From: DASXTC01 sp036505635 | GTDB taxonomy: Bacteria > Acidobacteriota > Polarisedimenticolia > JACPZX01 > DASXTC01 | Length of the DNA stretch: 64,000 bases | NCBI GenBank assembly: GCA_036505635.1 | Contig: DASXTC010000025.1 | Location: 62,001 to 126,000, forward strand | Direction: 5' to 3' | Shown: piece after piece, positions 33,854-42,797 of the stretch | Numbering within the stretch: position 1 is the stretch's first letter | Layout of the letters: every line of letters starts with the position of its first letter | The notes under the pieces: model-generated | What the model saw: the letters and a program-made list of their open reading frames with translations, nothing else | Told to the model about the DNA's origin: nothing | The model's database searches: none | Translations under genes and position numbers: made by a program

Positions 33854-36307
33854 TCAGATGAGCGTCACCGGATCGATGTCGATGACCAGGTCCTTGGACG
33901 AGGCCAGCCCCCGCCCGGCCAGGACCGCGGCCGCCTCGTTGAGCGCATCGGAGAGGCGTCGCTTCGAGGGGCTCTTGACCAGCACCTGGTATCGGTACCT
34001 TCCCTTCAGACGCGCGATGGGCGCCACGCTCGGGCCGATCACCTGCATCCCGTCCCCCGCGACCTCCCCCAGCACCTGGGCCACCACGCGCACGCGCTTG
34101 ACGCCGCTCTCCGGGGTCCCCGCCTGCACGACCAGATTGGCCAGCGCGACGAAGGGAGGGTACTTCATGATCCGCCTGAACCGGCTCTCCTTCTCGTAGA
34201 ATGCGGCAAAATCCTGACGGGCCGCCGTCTCGATCGCGTAGTGCTCGCAGTGGAACGCCTGCACGATCACCTCGCCCGGCTCGCTCCCCCGCCCCGAACG
34301 TCCCGCCACCTGCGTGAGGAGTTGGAAGGTGCGCTCCGCCGCTCGGAAGTCGGGAAACCCCAGCATGTTGTCGGCGCCGATCACGCCCACGATCGTCACG
34401 CCGGGAAAGTCATGTCCCTTGGCGACCATCTGGGTGCCGGCCAGCAGATTGAAGTCTCCCCGCTCGAAGGCCGAGAGGATCTCGGCCGGAGCGCGCCGGC
34501 CCCTCGCCGTGTCGCGATCGAGCCGGGCGAGCCGCGCCTGCGGGAACAATGCGCGCAGCGTCTCCTCGAGCCTCTCGGTCCCGGTCCCCGTCAGCGCGAT
34601 CTTGTCCGAGCCGCACGTCGAGCAGAGGCGGGGCCGGCCTCGCTGGTACCCGCAGTAGTGGCAAGTCATCCGCTCGATGGCGCGGTGATAGGTCAGCGCC
34701 ACGCTGCACCGGATACAGCGCTCGCTGGCGCCGCACGAACGGCACAGCACGAAGGGCGCGTAGCCGCGCCGGTTCAGAAGGACGATCGCCTGCTCGCCTC
34801 GGGAGAGCCGATCGTTGACCGCGTCCCTCAGGGGCTCCGAGATCACCTCCTCCTTGCCGGTGCGCTGGAACTCGGCGCGCATGTCCACCACCCTCACGCG
34901 AGCCATCGGCCGATCGTGGATGCGCGCGGGCAGGCGCAGCAGACCGAGACGCCCGGCCGAGGCCGCGTGGAACGATTCCACCGACGGCGTGGCCGAACCG
35001 AGGATCACCACGGCCCCGGATTCCCTGCCGCGCACCAGGGCCAGATCGCGGGCGTTGTAACGCGGGTCCTCCTGCTGCTTGTAGGAGGCGTCCTGCTCCT
35101 CGTCCACGACGATCAGACCCAGACGCGGCAGCGGCGCCAGCACGGCCGAGCGGGCGCCCAGCACCACGCGGACCTCACCGCCGCGCGCGCGCCGCCACTC
35201 GTCGAAGCGCTCCCCCGGGCTGAGGCTGGAATGGAGGATCGCCAGCCTGGCGCCCAGACGCGCTCTCAGGTCGCGCGCCAGCAGGGGTGTGAGGGTGATC
35301 TCGGGCACGAGGTAGAGGGCCGAACGACCCGAGCTCAGGCATTGCTCGATGGCCCTCAGGTAGACCTCCGTCTTGCCGCTCCCCGTCACCCCCATCAAGA
35401 GGAATCCACGCCCGGAGGCCGCGTCGAGCGCCTCGCCGACCTCGGCGAGCGCCGCCGCCTGCTCAGCGGTGGGCCGCGCCACGGGCGGATGAGAGCCGGC
35501 CTCCAGCACGTGAGGCTCGCGGTGGAGCGGGCGTCGTGTGGCGCGCAGGAGCCCCTTGCCGATCAGCGCCTGGACCGCGGGGCCGATCGTGCCAAGCCGG
35601 TCCCGAAGCTCGTCCTGTGAGAGGCCCCCCTCCCCCGCGGCGACGACCAGCCTCAGCACCGCCTGCTGCCTCGGAGCGCGGGCGCACAGCGCGAGGGCCG
35701 GGTCGAGGTCCCCCGCGACCGGTTGCAGGACGCGTTCGAACCTCTCCTTGACGCGCGCGCCCGGCAGGGTCGTCTCCAGCGTCACGTGACCCGCGGCCTC
35801 CAGGCGCTTGAGGGCCGCGGCCGGGATCTTCAAGCGCCGCAGCTGGGCCGCCGCGCCCATCGGGATGGAATCGAGCGCGCGCCGGTCCGCCGCGCTCAGG
35901 GCGCCGGGGATCCCCACGGCTCTCCGCACGATCACCTCGCTGCGCCGCCCTATACCGGGAGGCAGAACCGCCGAGATCATCTCGCCGGGAGGCGACACGT
36001 AGTAACGCCCGGCCCACCGGGCCAGATCGAGCAGATCGGCGGGGATCACGGGGGCCTGGTCCGGCAGATCCACCACATCGCGGATCCGCACGGGCGCCGC
36101 GCCGGCGCTTGCCGGCGCCGCCGCCTCATTGGTCAGGGCGAGGATCACGCCGGTGACGAGCCGCCGCCCGAGCGGCACCACGGCCCGAGCCCCCGGCTGC
36201 GAGCAACCGGCCAGGTCCGGAGGGAGTCGATAGGTCAGAGAGATCCTCAGAGGCAGCGGGACAGCCACCTCCACGTACCGTGATATCTTCTGCTCCGTGA
36301 GCGCCAC
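33854..36307 (-). CDS. priA: Primosomal protein N' (PriA helicase)
   Basis: 3'-5' DNA helicase restarting stalled replication forks, 817 residues. Helicase motifs: GVTGSGKTEVYL (Walker A), LGLIVVDEEQDASYKQQ (motif II is DEEQ rather than the more common DEEH), ILGSATPSVES and AGTQMVAKGHDFPGV. Eight zinc cysteines lie in LCRSCGASERCIRC, CHYCGYQRGRPRLC and STCG. I chose GTG 36307, preceded by GGGGGAG; an ATG further upstream adds unrelated residues. The start overlaps the divergent trmJ-like gene by 11 bp. Confidence 0.94.
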   Translation of the reverse strand: MALTEQKISRYVEVAVPLPLRISLTYRLPPDLAGCSQPGARAVVPLGRRLVTGVILALTNEAAAPASAGAAPVRIRDVVDLPDQAPVIPADLLDLARWAGRYYVSPPGEMISAVLPPGIGRRSEVIVRRAVGIPGALSAADRRALDSIPMGAAAQLRRLKIPAAALKRLEAAGHVTLETTLPGARVKERFERVLQPVAGDLDPALALCARAPRQQAVLRLVVAAGEGGLSQDELRDRLGTIGPAVQALIGKGLLRATRRPLHREPHVLEAGSHPPVARPTAEQAAALAEVGEALDAASGRGFLLMGVTGSGKTEVYLRAIEQCLSSGRSALYLVPEITLTPLLARDLRARLGARLAILHSSLSPGERFDEWRRARGGEVRVVLGARSAVLAPLPRLGLIVVDEEQDASYKQQEDPRYNARDLALVRGRESGAVVILGSATPSVESFHAASAGRLGLLRLPARIHDRPMARVRVVDMRAEFQRTGKEEVISEPLRDAVNDRLSRGEQAIVLLNRRGYAPFVLCRSCGASERCIRCSVALTYHRAIERMTCHYCGYQRGRPRLCSTCGSDKIALTGTGTERLEETLRALFPQARLARLDRDTARGRRAPAEILSAFERGDFNLLAGTQMVAKGHDFPGVTIVGVIGADNMLGFPDFRAAERTFQLLTQVAGRSGRGSEPGEVIVQAFHCEHYAIETAARQDFAAFYEKESRFRRIMKYPPFVALANLVVQAGTPESGVKRVRVVAQVLGEVAGDGMQVIGPSVAPIARLKGRYRYQVLVKSPSKRRLSDALNEAAAVLAGRGLASSKDLVIDIDPVTLI

Positions 36308-37088
36308 GCCGATCTCCCCCGACCCCTTCTCGCGTCTCGCCGTCGTCATGTTGCGGCCCAAGAGCCCGGGCAACGTGGGCTCGGTGGCACGGGCGATGAA
36401 GAACATGGGGTTCTCACGCCTCGTGGTGGCCGACCCGATGACCTATGACGACCCGGCCTACTTCGACGATGAATCGCGCCGGATGGCCTGGCAGGCCGCC
36501 GACCTGCTGGAAGCCCGCCGGACCGAGCCCGATCTGATCACGGCCCTTGCCCCCTTCCATCTCGTGGTGGGGACCACCTCGAATCCCCCCGAGGGGGCGC
36601 GCACGCTCCCCCCGCGCCGGATCGCCGCAGAGATCGCGGCGCACCTCGCCGCCCGTCCCGCCGATTCGGCCGCCCTGCTCCTCGGGCAGGAGGACATCGG
36701 CCTCACGCGCGATCACCTCTCACGCTGCCATGTCGTCGGTCTCATCCCTTCGGCTTCGATCTATCCGTCGCTCAACCTCGCGCAGGCGGCGCTCGTCTTC
36801 CTGTACGAGCTGCGCCTGCGCCTGCTCGAAGGGAGCGCCCCGCCCCCGGCCGACCCGGCCTCGGCGACCGCGGGTGAGCCGGCGCCGACTCACGAGGATC
36901 TCGAAGCCTTCTATGGCCGTCTGGAGCAGGCTCTCGAGACGATCGGCTTTCTCCAGGGGACGGCGCGGCCCCACATGATGCGCGAGCTGAGACGTATCTT
37001 CAATCGCTCCGCGCTGACCTCCCGGGAGCTGGCGGTCTTCGAGGGGATGGTCCATCAGATCGTGTGGGCCGCCGGACGGCGGGTTTGA
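36297..37088 (+). CDS. TrmJ-like tRNA/rRNA 2'-O-methyltransferase (SPOUT family)
   Basis: SAM-dependent RNA methyltransferase of 263 residues. SPOUT motifs: VVMLRPKSPGNVGSVARAMKNMG at the N-terminus, ALLLGQEDIGLTRDHLSRC and the knot motif IPSASIYPSLNLAQAALVF. A C-terminal extension of about 90 residues includes LEQALETIGFLQGTARPHMM, as in TrmJ, which methylates position 32 of tRNA. The GTG start is the only one upstream of the fold. No ribosome site is visible; TATCTT at 36284-36289 may be a -10 box giving a leaderless message. Confidence 0.87.
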   Translation: MSATPISPDPFSRLAVVMLRPKSPGNVGSVARAMKNMGFSRLVVADPMTYDDPAYFDDESRRMAWQAADLLEARRTEPDLITALAPFHLVVGTTSNPPEGARTLPPRRIAAEIAAHLAARPADSAALLLGQEDIGLTRDHLSRCHVVGLIPSASIYPSLNLAQAALVFLYELRLRLLEGSAPPPADPASATAGEPAPTHEDLEAFYGRLEQALETIGFLQGTARPHMMRELRRIFNRSALTSRELAVFEGMVHQIVWAAGRRV

Positions 37089-37114
37089 TCCGGTTCGACC
37101 CCTCCCCATATACT
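37085..37114 (+). promoter_or_regulatory. Predicted sigma70-type promoter of pit
   Basis: TTGATC (37085-37090), which overlaps the stop codon of the preceding gene, is 18 bp from TATACT (37109-37114). The same pair with the same spacing stands before gmhA on the other strand. No Pho-box-like repeats accompany it, so pit may be expressed constitutively. Confidence 0.5.
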
Positions 37115-37161
37115 TCCTTCCCGCTTCAATCATCATGAGCACATCAGAGGGATTGGCATAG

Positions 37162-38166
37162 ATGGACCCATTCCATTTCCTTGTCTTCGCCGTCATCGTC
37201 GCACTGGCCTTCGACTTCATCAACGGGTTTCACGATGCGGCCAACTCGATCGCGACGGTCGTGTCCACCCGCGTGTTGACGCCGGGGCTGGCCGTGGCCT
37301 GGGCCGCCTTCTTCAATTTCGTGGCCGCCTTCACCTTCGGCACCGCGGTGGCCAGGACCATCGGCAAGGGGCTCATCGACGTCGCCATCGTGGACAACCA
37401 TGTCATCCTGGCGGGGTTGATCGGGGCCATCGTCTGGGATCTGATCACCTGGTACTACGGGATCCCCTCCAGCTCCTCCCACGCCTTGATCGGCGGCTAC
37501 GCGGGCGCGGCGGTCGCCAAGGCGGGAGTCTCCTCCATCATCGTCAGCGGGTGGACCAAGACGGTCGCCTTCATCTTTCTGTCGCCGGCCATCGGCATGG
37601 TCCTGGGGTTCGCCATCATGACGCTGATCAACGTGATCTGCCGCCGGGCCACCCCCGGCCGCGTCGATCGATGGTTTCGGAGGCTGCAGCTCCTCTCGGC
37701 GGGGCTCTACAGCCTGGGACATGGCACGAACGACGCCCAGAAGACGATGGGGATCATCACCGGGCTTCTCGTCGCCAACGGGTATCTCTCCACGTTCGAT
37801 GTCCCCTACTGGGTCATCCTCTCCTGCCACGCGGCGATCGCCGCCGGAACCCTGTTCGGCGGGTGGCGGATCGTCAAGACGATGGGCCAGCGGATCACCA
37901 AGCTGCGGCCGGTGGGGGGCTTCGCCGCCGAGACGGCCGGCGCCATTACCCTCATCGGGTCGGCCATCGGCGGCATCCCGGTCTCCACCACTCATACGAT
38001 CACCGGCGCTATCGTGGGCGTCGGGGCCACGCACAGGCTCTCCGCGGTGCGGTGGGGCGTGGCGGGGAGCATCGTCTGGGCCTGGATCCTCACGATACCG
38101 GCCTCGGCGGTCATTGCGGCTCTGACCTACTTCCTGGTGGAGCGCGCCGGGTTCTTTCCGGGCTGA
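37162..38166 (+). CDS. pit: PiT-family low-affinity inorganic phosphate transporter
   Basis: Membrane symporter of 334 residues. The two PiT signature repeats are present: FINGFHDAANSIATVVSTRVL near the N-terminus and LGHGTNDAQKTMGII near 190. GIPSSSSHALIGGYAGAAVA and GIPVSTTHTITGAIVGVG form the duplicated SS(S/T)H elements. It is the compact bacterial form without a long central loop. A DUF47/PhoU-like gene lies convergently 28 bp downstream rather than in the usual co-directional pair. Confidence 0.93.
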   Translation: MDPFHFLVFAVIVALAFDFINGFHDAANSIATVVSTRVLTPGLAVAWAAFFNFVAAFTFGTAVARTIGKGLIDVAIVDNHVILAGLIGAIVWDLITWYYGIPSSSSHALIGGYAGAAVAKAGVSSIIVSGWTKTVAFIFLSPAIGMVLGFAIMTLINVICRRATPGRVDRWFRRLQLLSAGLYSLGHGTNDAQKTMGIITGLLVANGYLSTFDVPYWVILSCHAAIAAGTLFGGWRIVKTMGQRITKLRPVGGFAAETAGAITLIGSAIGGIPVSTTHTITGAIVGVGATHRLSAVRWGVAGSIVWAWILTIPASAVIAALTYFLVERAGFFPG

Positions 38167-38194
38167 GGCGGGATGACGGGGCCGGCTTCGAGCG

Positions 38195-38818
38195 TCAGGC
38201 GTTCTTGAGCGTGATCGCCTCGAGGACGTTGGCGACGTCCTCGCATCGGTCGGTGGCGTGCTCCACCTTCTCGATGATCTCCTTCTGCTTGAGCAGCTCG
38301 ATCGGGTTCTGCTCCCTCTTGAAGAGGTTGACCAGCCCTTCGTGGAAGATCCTGTCCCCTTCGTTCTCCAGCGTGTGAATCTCCACGCAGCGGTCCAGGA
38401 TGTGGTCGGGCCTGCCCAGCTCGCCGATGGCCCGCTTGATCACCTCGGTCTGACGCAGCAGCACATCGGTGAGCGCGGCGGCCTCGCGACCGGTCCGGGC
38501 CACGTCGAAGGCCACGAGGCGGTCGGCCGTCGAGTCGATCAGATCGACCACGTCATCGAGCTTGACCACGAGGTCGTGGATATCCTCGCGGTCGAACGGC
38601 GTGATGAAGGTGGAGTTGAGCGTGCGGACCAGCTTGTGGGTCAGCTCATCGCACTGGTGCTCGACCTTCTTGATCCGGGAGGCGTACTCCTCGCGCCGCT
38701 CCCCCGTTTCCACCATGCTCTTGAGCAGACCGGCGGCCTCGTGGATCTTCTCCGCGAGCTCCGTGAAGATGTCGTGGAAGATTCTGTCGTTCGAGCGGAA
38801 GCCGAACATGGCGGCCAC
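38195..38818 (-). CDS. DUF47/PhoU-like phosphate transport regulator
   Basis: All-helical cytoplasmic protein of 207 residues: RIFHDIFTELAEKIHEAAGLL, HQCDELTHKLVRTLNSTFITPFDREDIHDLVVKLDDVVDLID, and a C-terminal EIIEKVEHATDRCEDVANVLEAI. The DREDIH and DDVVD acidic runs are the metal-cluster motifs of this PhoU-related family, members of which usually partner PiT transporters. It is the only PhoU-like protein in the window, since none follows pstB. It faces pit tail to tail, so the two cannot share a promoter. Confidence 0.88.
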   Translation of the reverse strand: MAAMFGFRSNDRIFHDIFTELAEKIHEAAGLLKSMVETGERREEYASRIKKVEHQCDELTHKLVRTLNSTFITPFDREDIHDLVVKLDDVVDLIDSTADRLVAFDVARTGREAAALTDVLLRQTEVIKRAIGELGRPDHILDRCVEIHTLENEGDRIFHEGLVNLFKREQNPIELLKQKEIIEKVEHATDRCEDVANVLEAITLKNA

Positions 38819-38860
38819 AAGCTAGCCGACCCGCTCACGCCGTGTCAACATGCCGGCGGC

Positions 38861-39616
38861 TCATTGCGTCTGCAGCAACGCCATCACCTTGCGCATGTCG
38901 TCCCAGACCTCCCGCTTGGCCGCGGGATTGCGCAGCAGGTAGGCCGGGTGGAAGGTCGGCATGACGGGGATCCCCCGGTATTGCCGGAAGGTCCCTCTGA
39001 TCTTGGTGATCCCGGCCGAGGTCTCGAGGAGCGCCTGGCTCGCGGGGGAGCCCAGCGCGACGATGACCTTCGGCTGGATGATCTCGATCTGCCTGAAGAG
39101 GAAGGGCGTGCAGGAGGCGGTCTCGTCGGGCTGGGGGGTCCTGTTATCAGGGGGCCGGCACTTCACCACGTTGGCGATGTAGACCTCCGAGCGCGAATAC
39201 CCCATCGCCTTGATGATCTGATCGAGGAGCTGGCCGGCCCGGCCGACGAAGGGAAGACCGCGTCGATCCTCCTCGGAACCGGGCCCCTCGCCGACGAACA
39301 TGAGCCGGGCCCCCGCGCTTCCGTCCCCGAAGACGATGTGCGTGCGCCCTTCGCAGAGCTTGCAGCGACGGCACTCGCCGATGACGTTGACGCGCAGGTC
39401 CTCGAGCTCCGCCTGCGGGTCGATGGCTGCTGCGCGGGGCGGCGGCTCTGAGAACAGATCGGGCGGCGGGACCGCCTGCTGCGGCGCCCTCGCGGCCCCC
39501 CGAACCGGGGCCCCGGCCCCCGAAAGGTCCAGCTCGGTGACGCCCATCTCGCGGCAGAAGAGGAGGTACTGGCGCGCCTGATCGAGAAGCTCGCGTCGCT
39601 CGTCCCGCCCGCTCAC
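38861..39616 (-). CDS. Type 4 (family 4) uracil-DNA glycosylase, iron-sulfur
   Basis: Removes uracil from DNA. 251 residues from the GTG that overlaps the coaBC stop in GTGA. A variable N-terminal ~75 residues is followed by the catalytic domain: VIGECRRCKLCEGRTHIVFGDG with the first cluster cysteines, LMFVGEGPGSEEDRRGLPFVGRAGQLLDQ, IANVVKCRPPDNRTP and CTPFLFRQIEII with the other two, and MPTFHPAYLLRNPA. A much longer open frame upstream is coaBC read out of frame. The long N-terminal part resembles DNA-polymerase-like UDGs of Acidobacteria and relatives. Confidence 0.92.
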   Translation of the reverse strand: MSGRDERRELLDQARQYLLFCREMGVTELDLSGAGAPVRGAARAPQQAVPPPDLFSEPPPRAAAIDPQAELEDLRVNVIGECRRCKLCEGRTHIVFGDGSAGARLMFVGEGPGSEEDRRGLPFVGRAGQLLDQIIKAMGYSRSEVYIANVVKCRPPDNRTPQPDETASCTPFLFRQIEIIQPKVIVALGSPASQALLETSAGITKIRGTFRQYRGIPVMPTFHPAYLLRNPAAKREVWDDMRKVMALLQTQ

Positions 39617-40881
39617 TTCAGCGCCCGCGCCACGAGCGACATGAGCCGGGAGGCCACCTCCGCCTTCGTCATCCTCGGCCATCTGTGAGGGCGCCCCCGC
39701 CGTCCCAGCACGATCACCTCGTTGGTTTCGGACCCGAAGGCTCCCTGCGCGCTTCCCCGTGCGGCCACGCTGTTGGCCACGATGAGATCGAGCTTCTTGT
39801 CCTTGAGCTTCCTGCTCGCGTTGCCGAGCAGATCCTCGGTCTCCGCGGCGAATCCCACGAGGAAGCGCTTCCCGTCGAGCCGGCTGACTTCCCCGAGGAT
39901 GTCGGGGGTGGCCTCGAGACGCAGGTCGAGGGCCGCTGAATCCTTCTTGATCTTCCGCCGCGAGCGGAACGCGGGCCGGAAATCCGAGACCGCCGCCGCC
40001 GCCACCACGATGTCGGGCCCATTGCCGTCCCGCGGCGCGCGAATGGCCTTCATCACCGCGTCTCTCATCTGCTTGGCCGTGGTGACGCGCAGCGTCGTGA
40101 CCCCCTCTGGATCGGGGAGATGCGTCGGTCCCGAGACCAGCGTCACCTCGGCGCCCAGATCCCTCGCCGCCGCCGCGACGGCGTAACCCATCTTCCCGGT
40201 GGATGGGTTGGTGAGGGTGCGAACCGGGTCGAGGTCCTCGCGGGTCGGACCCGCGGTCACAAGGACCCGTCGTCCCGCCAGCGCGCCGTGGTCCGCTCCG
40301 CGCCGCGGCCGCCCGCCGGCCCCCCTCGCGATCTTCAGGGCCCGTGCCACGATGGACGCGGGATCGGCGAGGCGTCCGATCCCGTCGGCCTCGCCCGCCG
40401 ACGCCATCGGTCCGGTCTCCGGGCCGATCACCGTAACGCCCCGGGCCTTCAGGCGGGCGATGTTCTCCTGCACGGCGGGATGCTCCCACATGATCGTGTT
40501 CATGGCAGGAGCCACGGCCACCGGGCAGGTCACCGCGAGGTAGAAGGTGGAGAGGAAATCGTCGGCGATCCCGGCGGCCATCTTGCCGAGGGTGCCGGCC
40601 GTGGCGGGGGCCACCAGCAGCAGGTCACAGGAGCGCGCCAGACCGATATGCTCCACGTCCTCGGGGGCAGCGGCCGTCCGGGCCGTGTCGAAGTGCGAGG
40701 TGATGACGCACCGTCCCGACAGGGTCTGGAGCGTCAACGGCGTGATGAACTCGCGGGCGTGGGCGGTCATCACCACCGTGACGGCAGCCCCCGAGCTCTT
40801 GAGACCGCGTACGATTTCGGCCGCCTTATAGGCAGCGATTCCGCCCGTGACGCCGAGCACGACCTCCATCAGCGCCCTCAT
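39613..40881 (-). CDS. coaBC: Bifunctional phosphopantothenoylcysteine decarboxylase / phosphopantothenate-cysteine ligase
   Basis: Two consecutive steps of coenzyme A synthesis in one 422-residue protein. The CoaC half has LGVTGGIAAYKAAEIVRGLKS, the catalytic histidine region DVEHIGLARSCDLLLVAPATAGTLGKMA and the PAMNTIMW substrate motif. The CoaB half begins near 195: VLVTAGPTREDLDPVRTLTNPSTGKMGYA, AAAVSDFRP and GFAAETEDLLGNA. The ATG at 40881 overlaps the rpoZ stop in ATGA; a second ATG at 40869 is possible. Confidence 0.95.
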   Translation of the reverse strand: MRALMEVVLGVTGGIAAYKAAEIVRGLKSSGAAVTVVMTAHAREFITPLTLQTLSGRCVITSHFDTARTAAAPEDVEHIGLARSCDLLLVAPATAGTLGKMAAGIADDFLSTFYLAVTCPVAVAPAMNTIMWEHPAVQENIARLKARGVTVIGPETGPMASAGEADGIGRLADPASIVARALKIARGAGGRPRRGADHGALAGRRVLVTAGPTREDLDPVRTLTNPSTGKMGYAVAAAARDLGAEVTLVSGPTHLPDPEGVTTLRVTTAKQMRDAVMKAIRAPRDGNGPDIVVAAAAVSDFRPAFRSRRKIKKDSAALDLRLEATPDILGEVSRLDGKRFLVGFAAETEDLLGNASRKLKDKKLDLIVANSVAARGSAQGAFGSETNEVIVLGRRGRPHRWPRMTKAEVASRLMSLVARALK

Positions 40882-41126
40882 TCCGCCGAGACCGGCCCAT
40901 CCACCATGTCGGATTCGATCGTCTCGAGCTGCGCCTCGGGCACCGGTCCGTCGTAGGACGCGACAGTGCCCGCCAGCACCTCCTCCTGCGCCACCGTCGT
41001 GTACTTCTTGGAGCGCGAGGCGATCCTCGGTCTGGCTCCTTTCTGAAGCTGCCGGCACCTGAGCGCCGCCACCGCGATGAACTTGAACTTGCTGTGGATG
41101 TTGTCAGGGTATTGAATCGGGGTCAT
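40878..41126 (-). CDS. rpoZ: RNA polymerase omega subunit
   Basis: Small assembly factor of RNA polymerase, 82 residues. The omega core is visible: SKFKFIAVAALRCRQLQKGARPRI followed by SKKYTTVAQEEVLAGTV, equivalent to the conserved helix pair that contacts beta-prime. It lies 18 bp after gmk and overlaps coaBC, the usual gmk-rpoZ-coaBC order in Acidobacteriota and deltaproteobacterial lineages. Confidence 0.9.
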   Translation of the reverse strand: MTPIQYPDNIHSKFKFIAVAALRCRQLQKGARPRIASRSKKYTTVAQEEVLAGTVASYDGPVPEAQLETIESDMVDGPVSAE

Positions 41127-41144
41127 GATCGCTCCTCGAGAAGA

Positions 41145-41762
41145 TCATCGAGCCTGAAAGGACGCGAGGATCCGGTGGCACTCTCGCCGCCGCTCCTCAC
41201 CGCGGCTGCGGTGCGCGAGGACGATCGCCTCGAGCTCCCGCAGCGCCCTTTCCAGGTCATCGTTGATCACCAGATAGTCGTATTCGGAGAATCGCTCCAG
41301 CTCCTGGCGCGCGTTGGTCATCCTACGGCTCACCTCTTCACCAGACTCGAGGCCGCGGCCGCGCAGCCGCGCTTCGAGCGCCTCCCGATCGGGCGGCATG
41401 ATGAAGATGAGCAGGGCCCCCTTCCTCAGCCGTCTGACGCTGGCGGCCCCCTGCGTGTCGATGTCGAGCAGGACATCATGCCCCCTGGCCAGGCTCGCGT
41501 CCACCAGCCTCACGCAGGTGCCGTAGCGCCTGCCGTGCACGCGGGCCCACTCCAGGAACTCCCCCGCCGCCACCATCCTGTCGAATCGATCCTCGTCGAC
41601 GAAGAAGTAATCGATCCCTTCCCGCTCCCCCTCACGCATGGGACGCGTCGTGTAGGAGACCGAGAAGTCGATCCCCGGCAGGTCGGCGAGGAGTCTCCTG
41701 ATCAGGGTCGTCTTGCCCGTGCCCGATGGAGCGGAGACCACGAAAAGGTCGCCGCTACTCAA
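41145..41762 (-). CDS. gmk: Guanylate kinase
   Basis: Phosphorylates GMP to GDP. The P-loop is VVSAPSGTGKTTLIRRLL, and the GMP site shows FSVSYTTRPMREGEREGIDYFFV with EFLEWARVHGRRYGT; DVLLDIDTQGAASVRR follows. I chose the TTG at 41762, which overlaps yicC by 8 bp and gives 205 residues, the normal length. A second TTG at 41792 would add ten residues. There is no ATG or GTG in a suitable place, so translation is probably coupled to yicC. Confidence 0.94.
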   Translation of the reverse strand: MSSGDLFVVSAPSGTGKTTLIRRLLADLPGIDFSVSYTTRPMREGEREGIDYFFVDEDRFDRMVAAGEFLEWARVHGRRYGTCVRLVDASLARGHDVLLDIDTQGAASVRRLRKGALLIFIMPPDREALEARLRGRGLESGEEVSRRMTNARQELERFSEYDYLVINDDLERALRELEAIVLAHRSRGEERRRECHRILASFQAR

Positions 41763-42660
41763 CGTTCTGGACCTGCTCGCGGATCTTCTCAACTTCGGAT
41801 TTGACCTCGAGGGCGTCCTGGCAGATCGCCAGGTCGATCGCCTTGGAGTTGATCGTGTTGGCCTCGCGGTTCATCTCCTGCATGATGAAATCGAGCTTCT
41901 TTCCCGGTGGCTCCGGTGAGTCGGCCAGCAGGGCGCCCAGCTGCTCGAGGTATCCCTCCAGCCTGACGATCTCCTCGGTGATGTCGGAGCGTTCCGCCAC
42001 GAGCGCGACCTCCTGCGCCAGCCTGGCGTCCTTCGCGTCGTAGAGTCGCGCGCCGCGTCCCGCCGAGCCGTCGATCTCCCGCAGGCGGGCCCGCAGCCTC
42101 CGCGCGTACAACGGCACCATCTTCGGGGCCCTCTTGGCGATGCGCGCGCAACGCTTCCCGATGGCGGCAACCCGGCCCCTGATGTCGCGCTCCAGGATCC
42201 GGCCCTCCTCCGCCCGCATGGCGTCGTGGGCGGAGACCGCGCGATCGAAAGCCCCCATCACCACAGCCTGCTCGCCGCTCGTCAGGCCCGTCTGTCCACC
42301 CTTTACGCGGATCACGTCGGGCAGCGAGAGCACCGACTGCACCGAGATCTCGCCGCCGAGCCGGTACTCGTCCTTGAGAAGCTCGGCGGCCTTCAGGTAG
42401 GAGACCACCATGGGTCGATTGATCTCGACGGGGGCCGCATCGTCCGCCGCGCGGGAGATCCCCACGTTCACGTCGACCCGGCCTCGCCTGACCACCTGCG
42501 CGAGACGCTTCTGGAGAGTCCCTTCCAGTCCGGCGGCCTCCGCGGGGAGCTTGAACCTCAGTTCCGCGTAGCGGTGATTGACGCTGCGAAGCTCGACCAG
42601 GGCCCTGAAGGGGCCGGCCGAGTCCTCTCCCCTGCCGTACCCCGTCATGCTCTTTATCAC
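41755..42660 (-). CDS. yicC: YicC-family endoribonuclease
   Basis: 301 residues with both family signatures: IKSMTGYGRGE at the N-terminus and GKKLDFIMQEMNREANTINSKAID near the C-terminus. E. coli YicC is reported to act as an RNase in small-RNA turnover. The central DVNVGISR and IRGRVAAIGKRCARIAKRAPK are also typical. The start is GTG at 42660. yicC-gmk adjacency is widely conserved. Confidence 0.92.
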   Translation of the reverse strand: MIKSMTGYGRGEDSAGPFRALVELRSVNHRYAELRFKLPAEAAGLEGTLQKRLAQVVRRGRVDVNVGISRAADDAAPVEINRPMVVSYLKAAELLKDEYRLGGEISVQSVLSLPDVIRVKGGQTGLTSGEQAVVMGAFDRAVSAHDAMRAEEGRILERDIRGRVAAIGKRCARIAKRAPKMVPLYARRLRARLREIDGSAGRGARLYDAKDARLAQEVALVAERSDITEEIVRLEGYLEQLGALLADSPEPPGKKLDFIMQEMNREANTINSKAIDLAICQDALEVKSEVEKIREQVQNVE

Positions 42661-42797
42661 GGAATTGTCCCGGACCTTTGGAGGGCGCCGCCTACCCGCA
42701 TCGGGGGGCGTCGCGAGATGCCGTTTATCGGGGCTTCATTATGCCCCATGTGGAGCAGGAAGACCAGCTTGGGCCGATCCCCGGGGCGCCAGACGAC

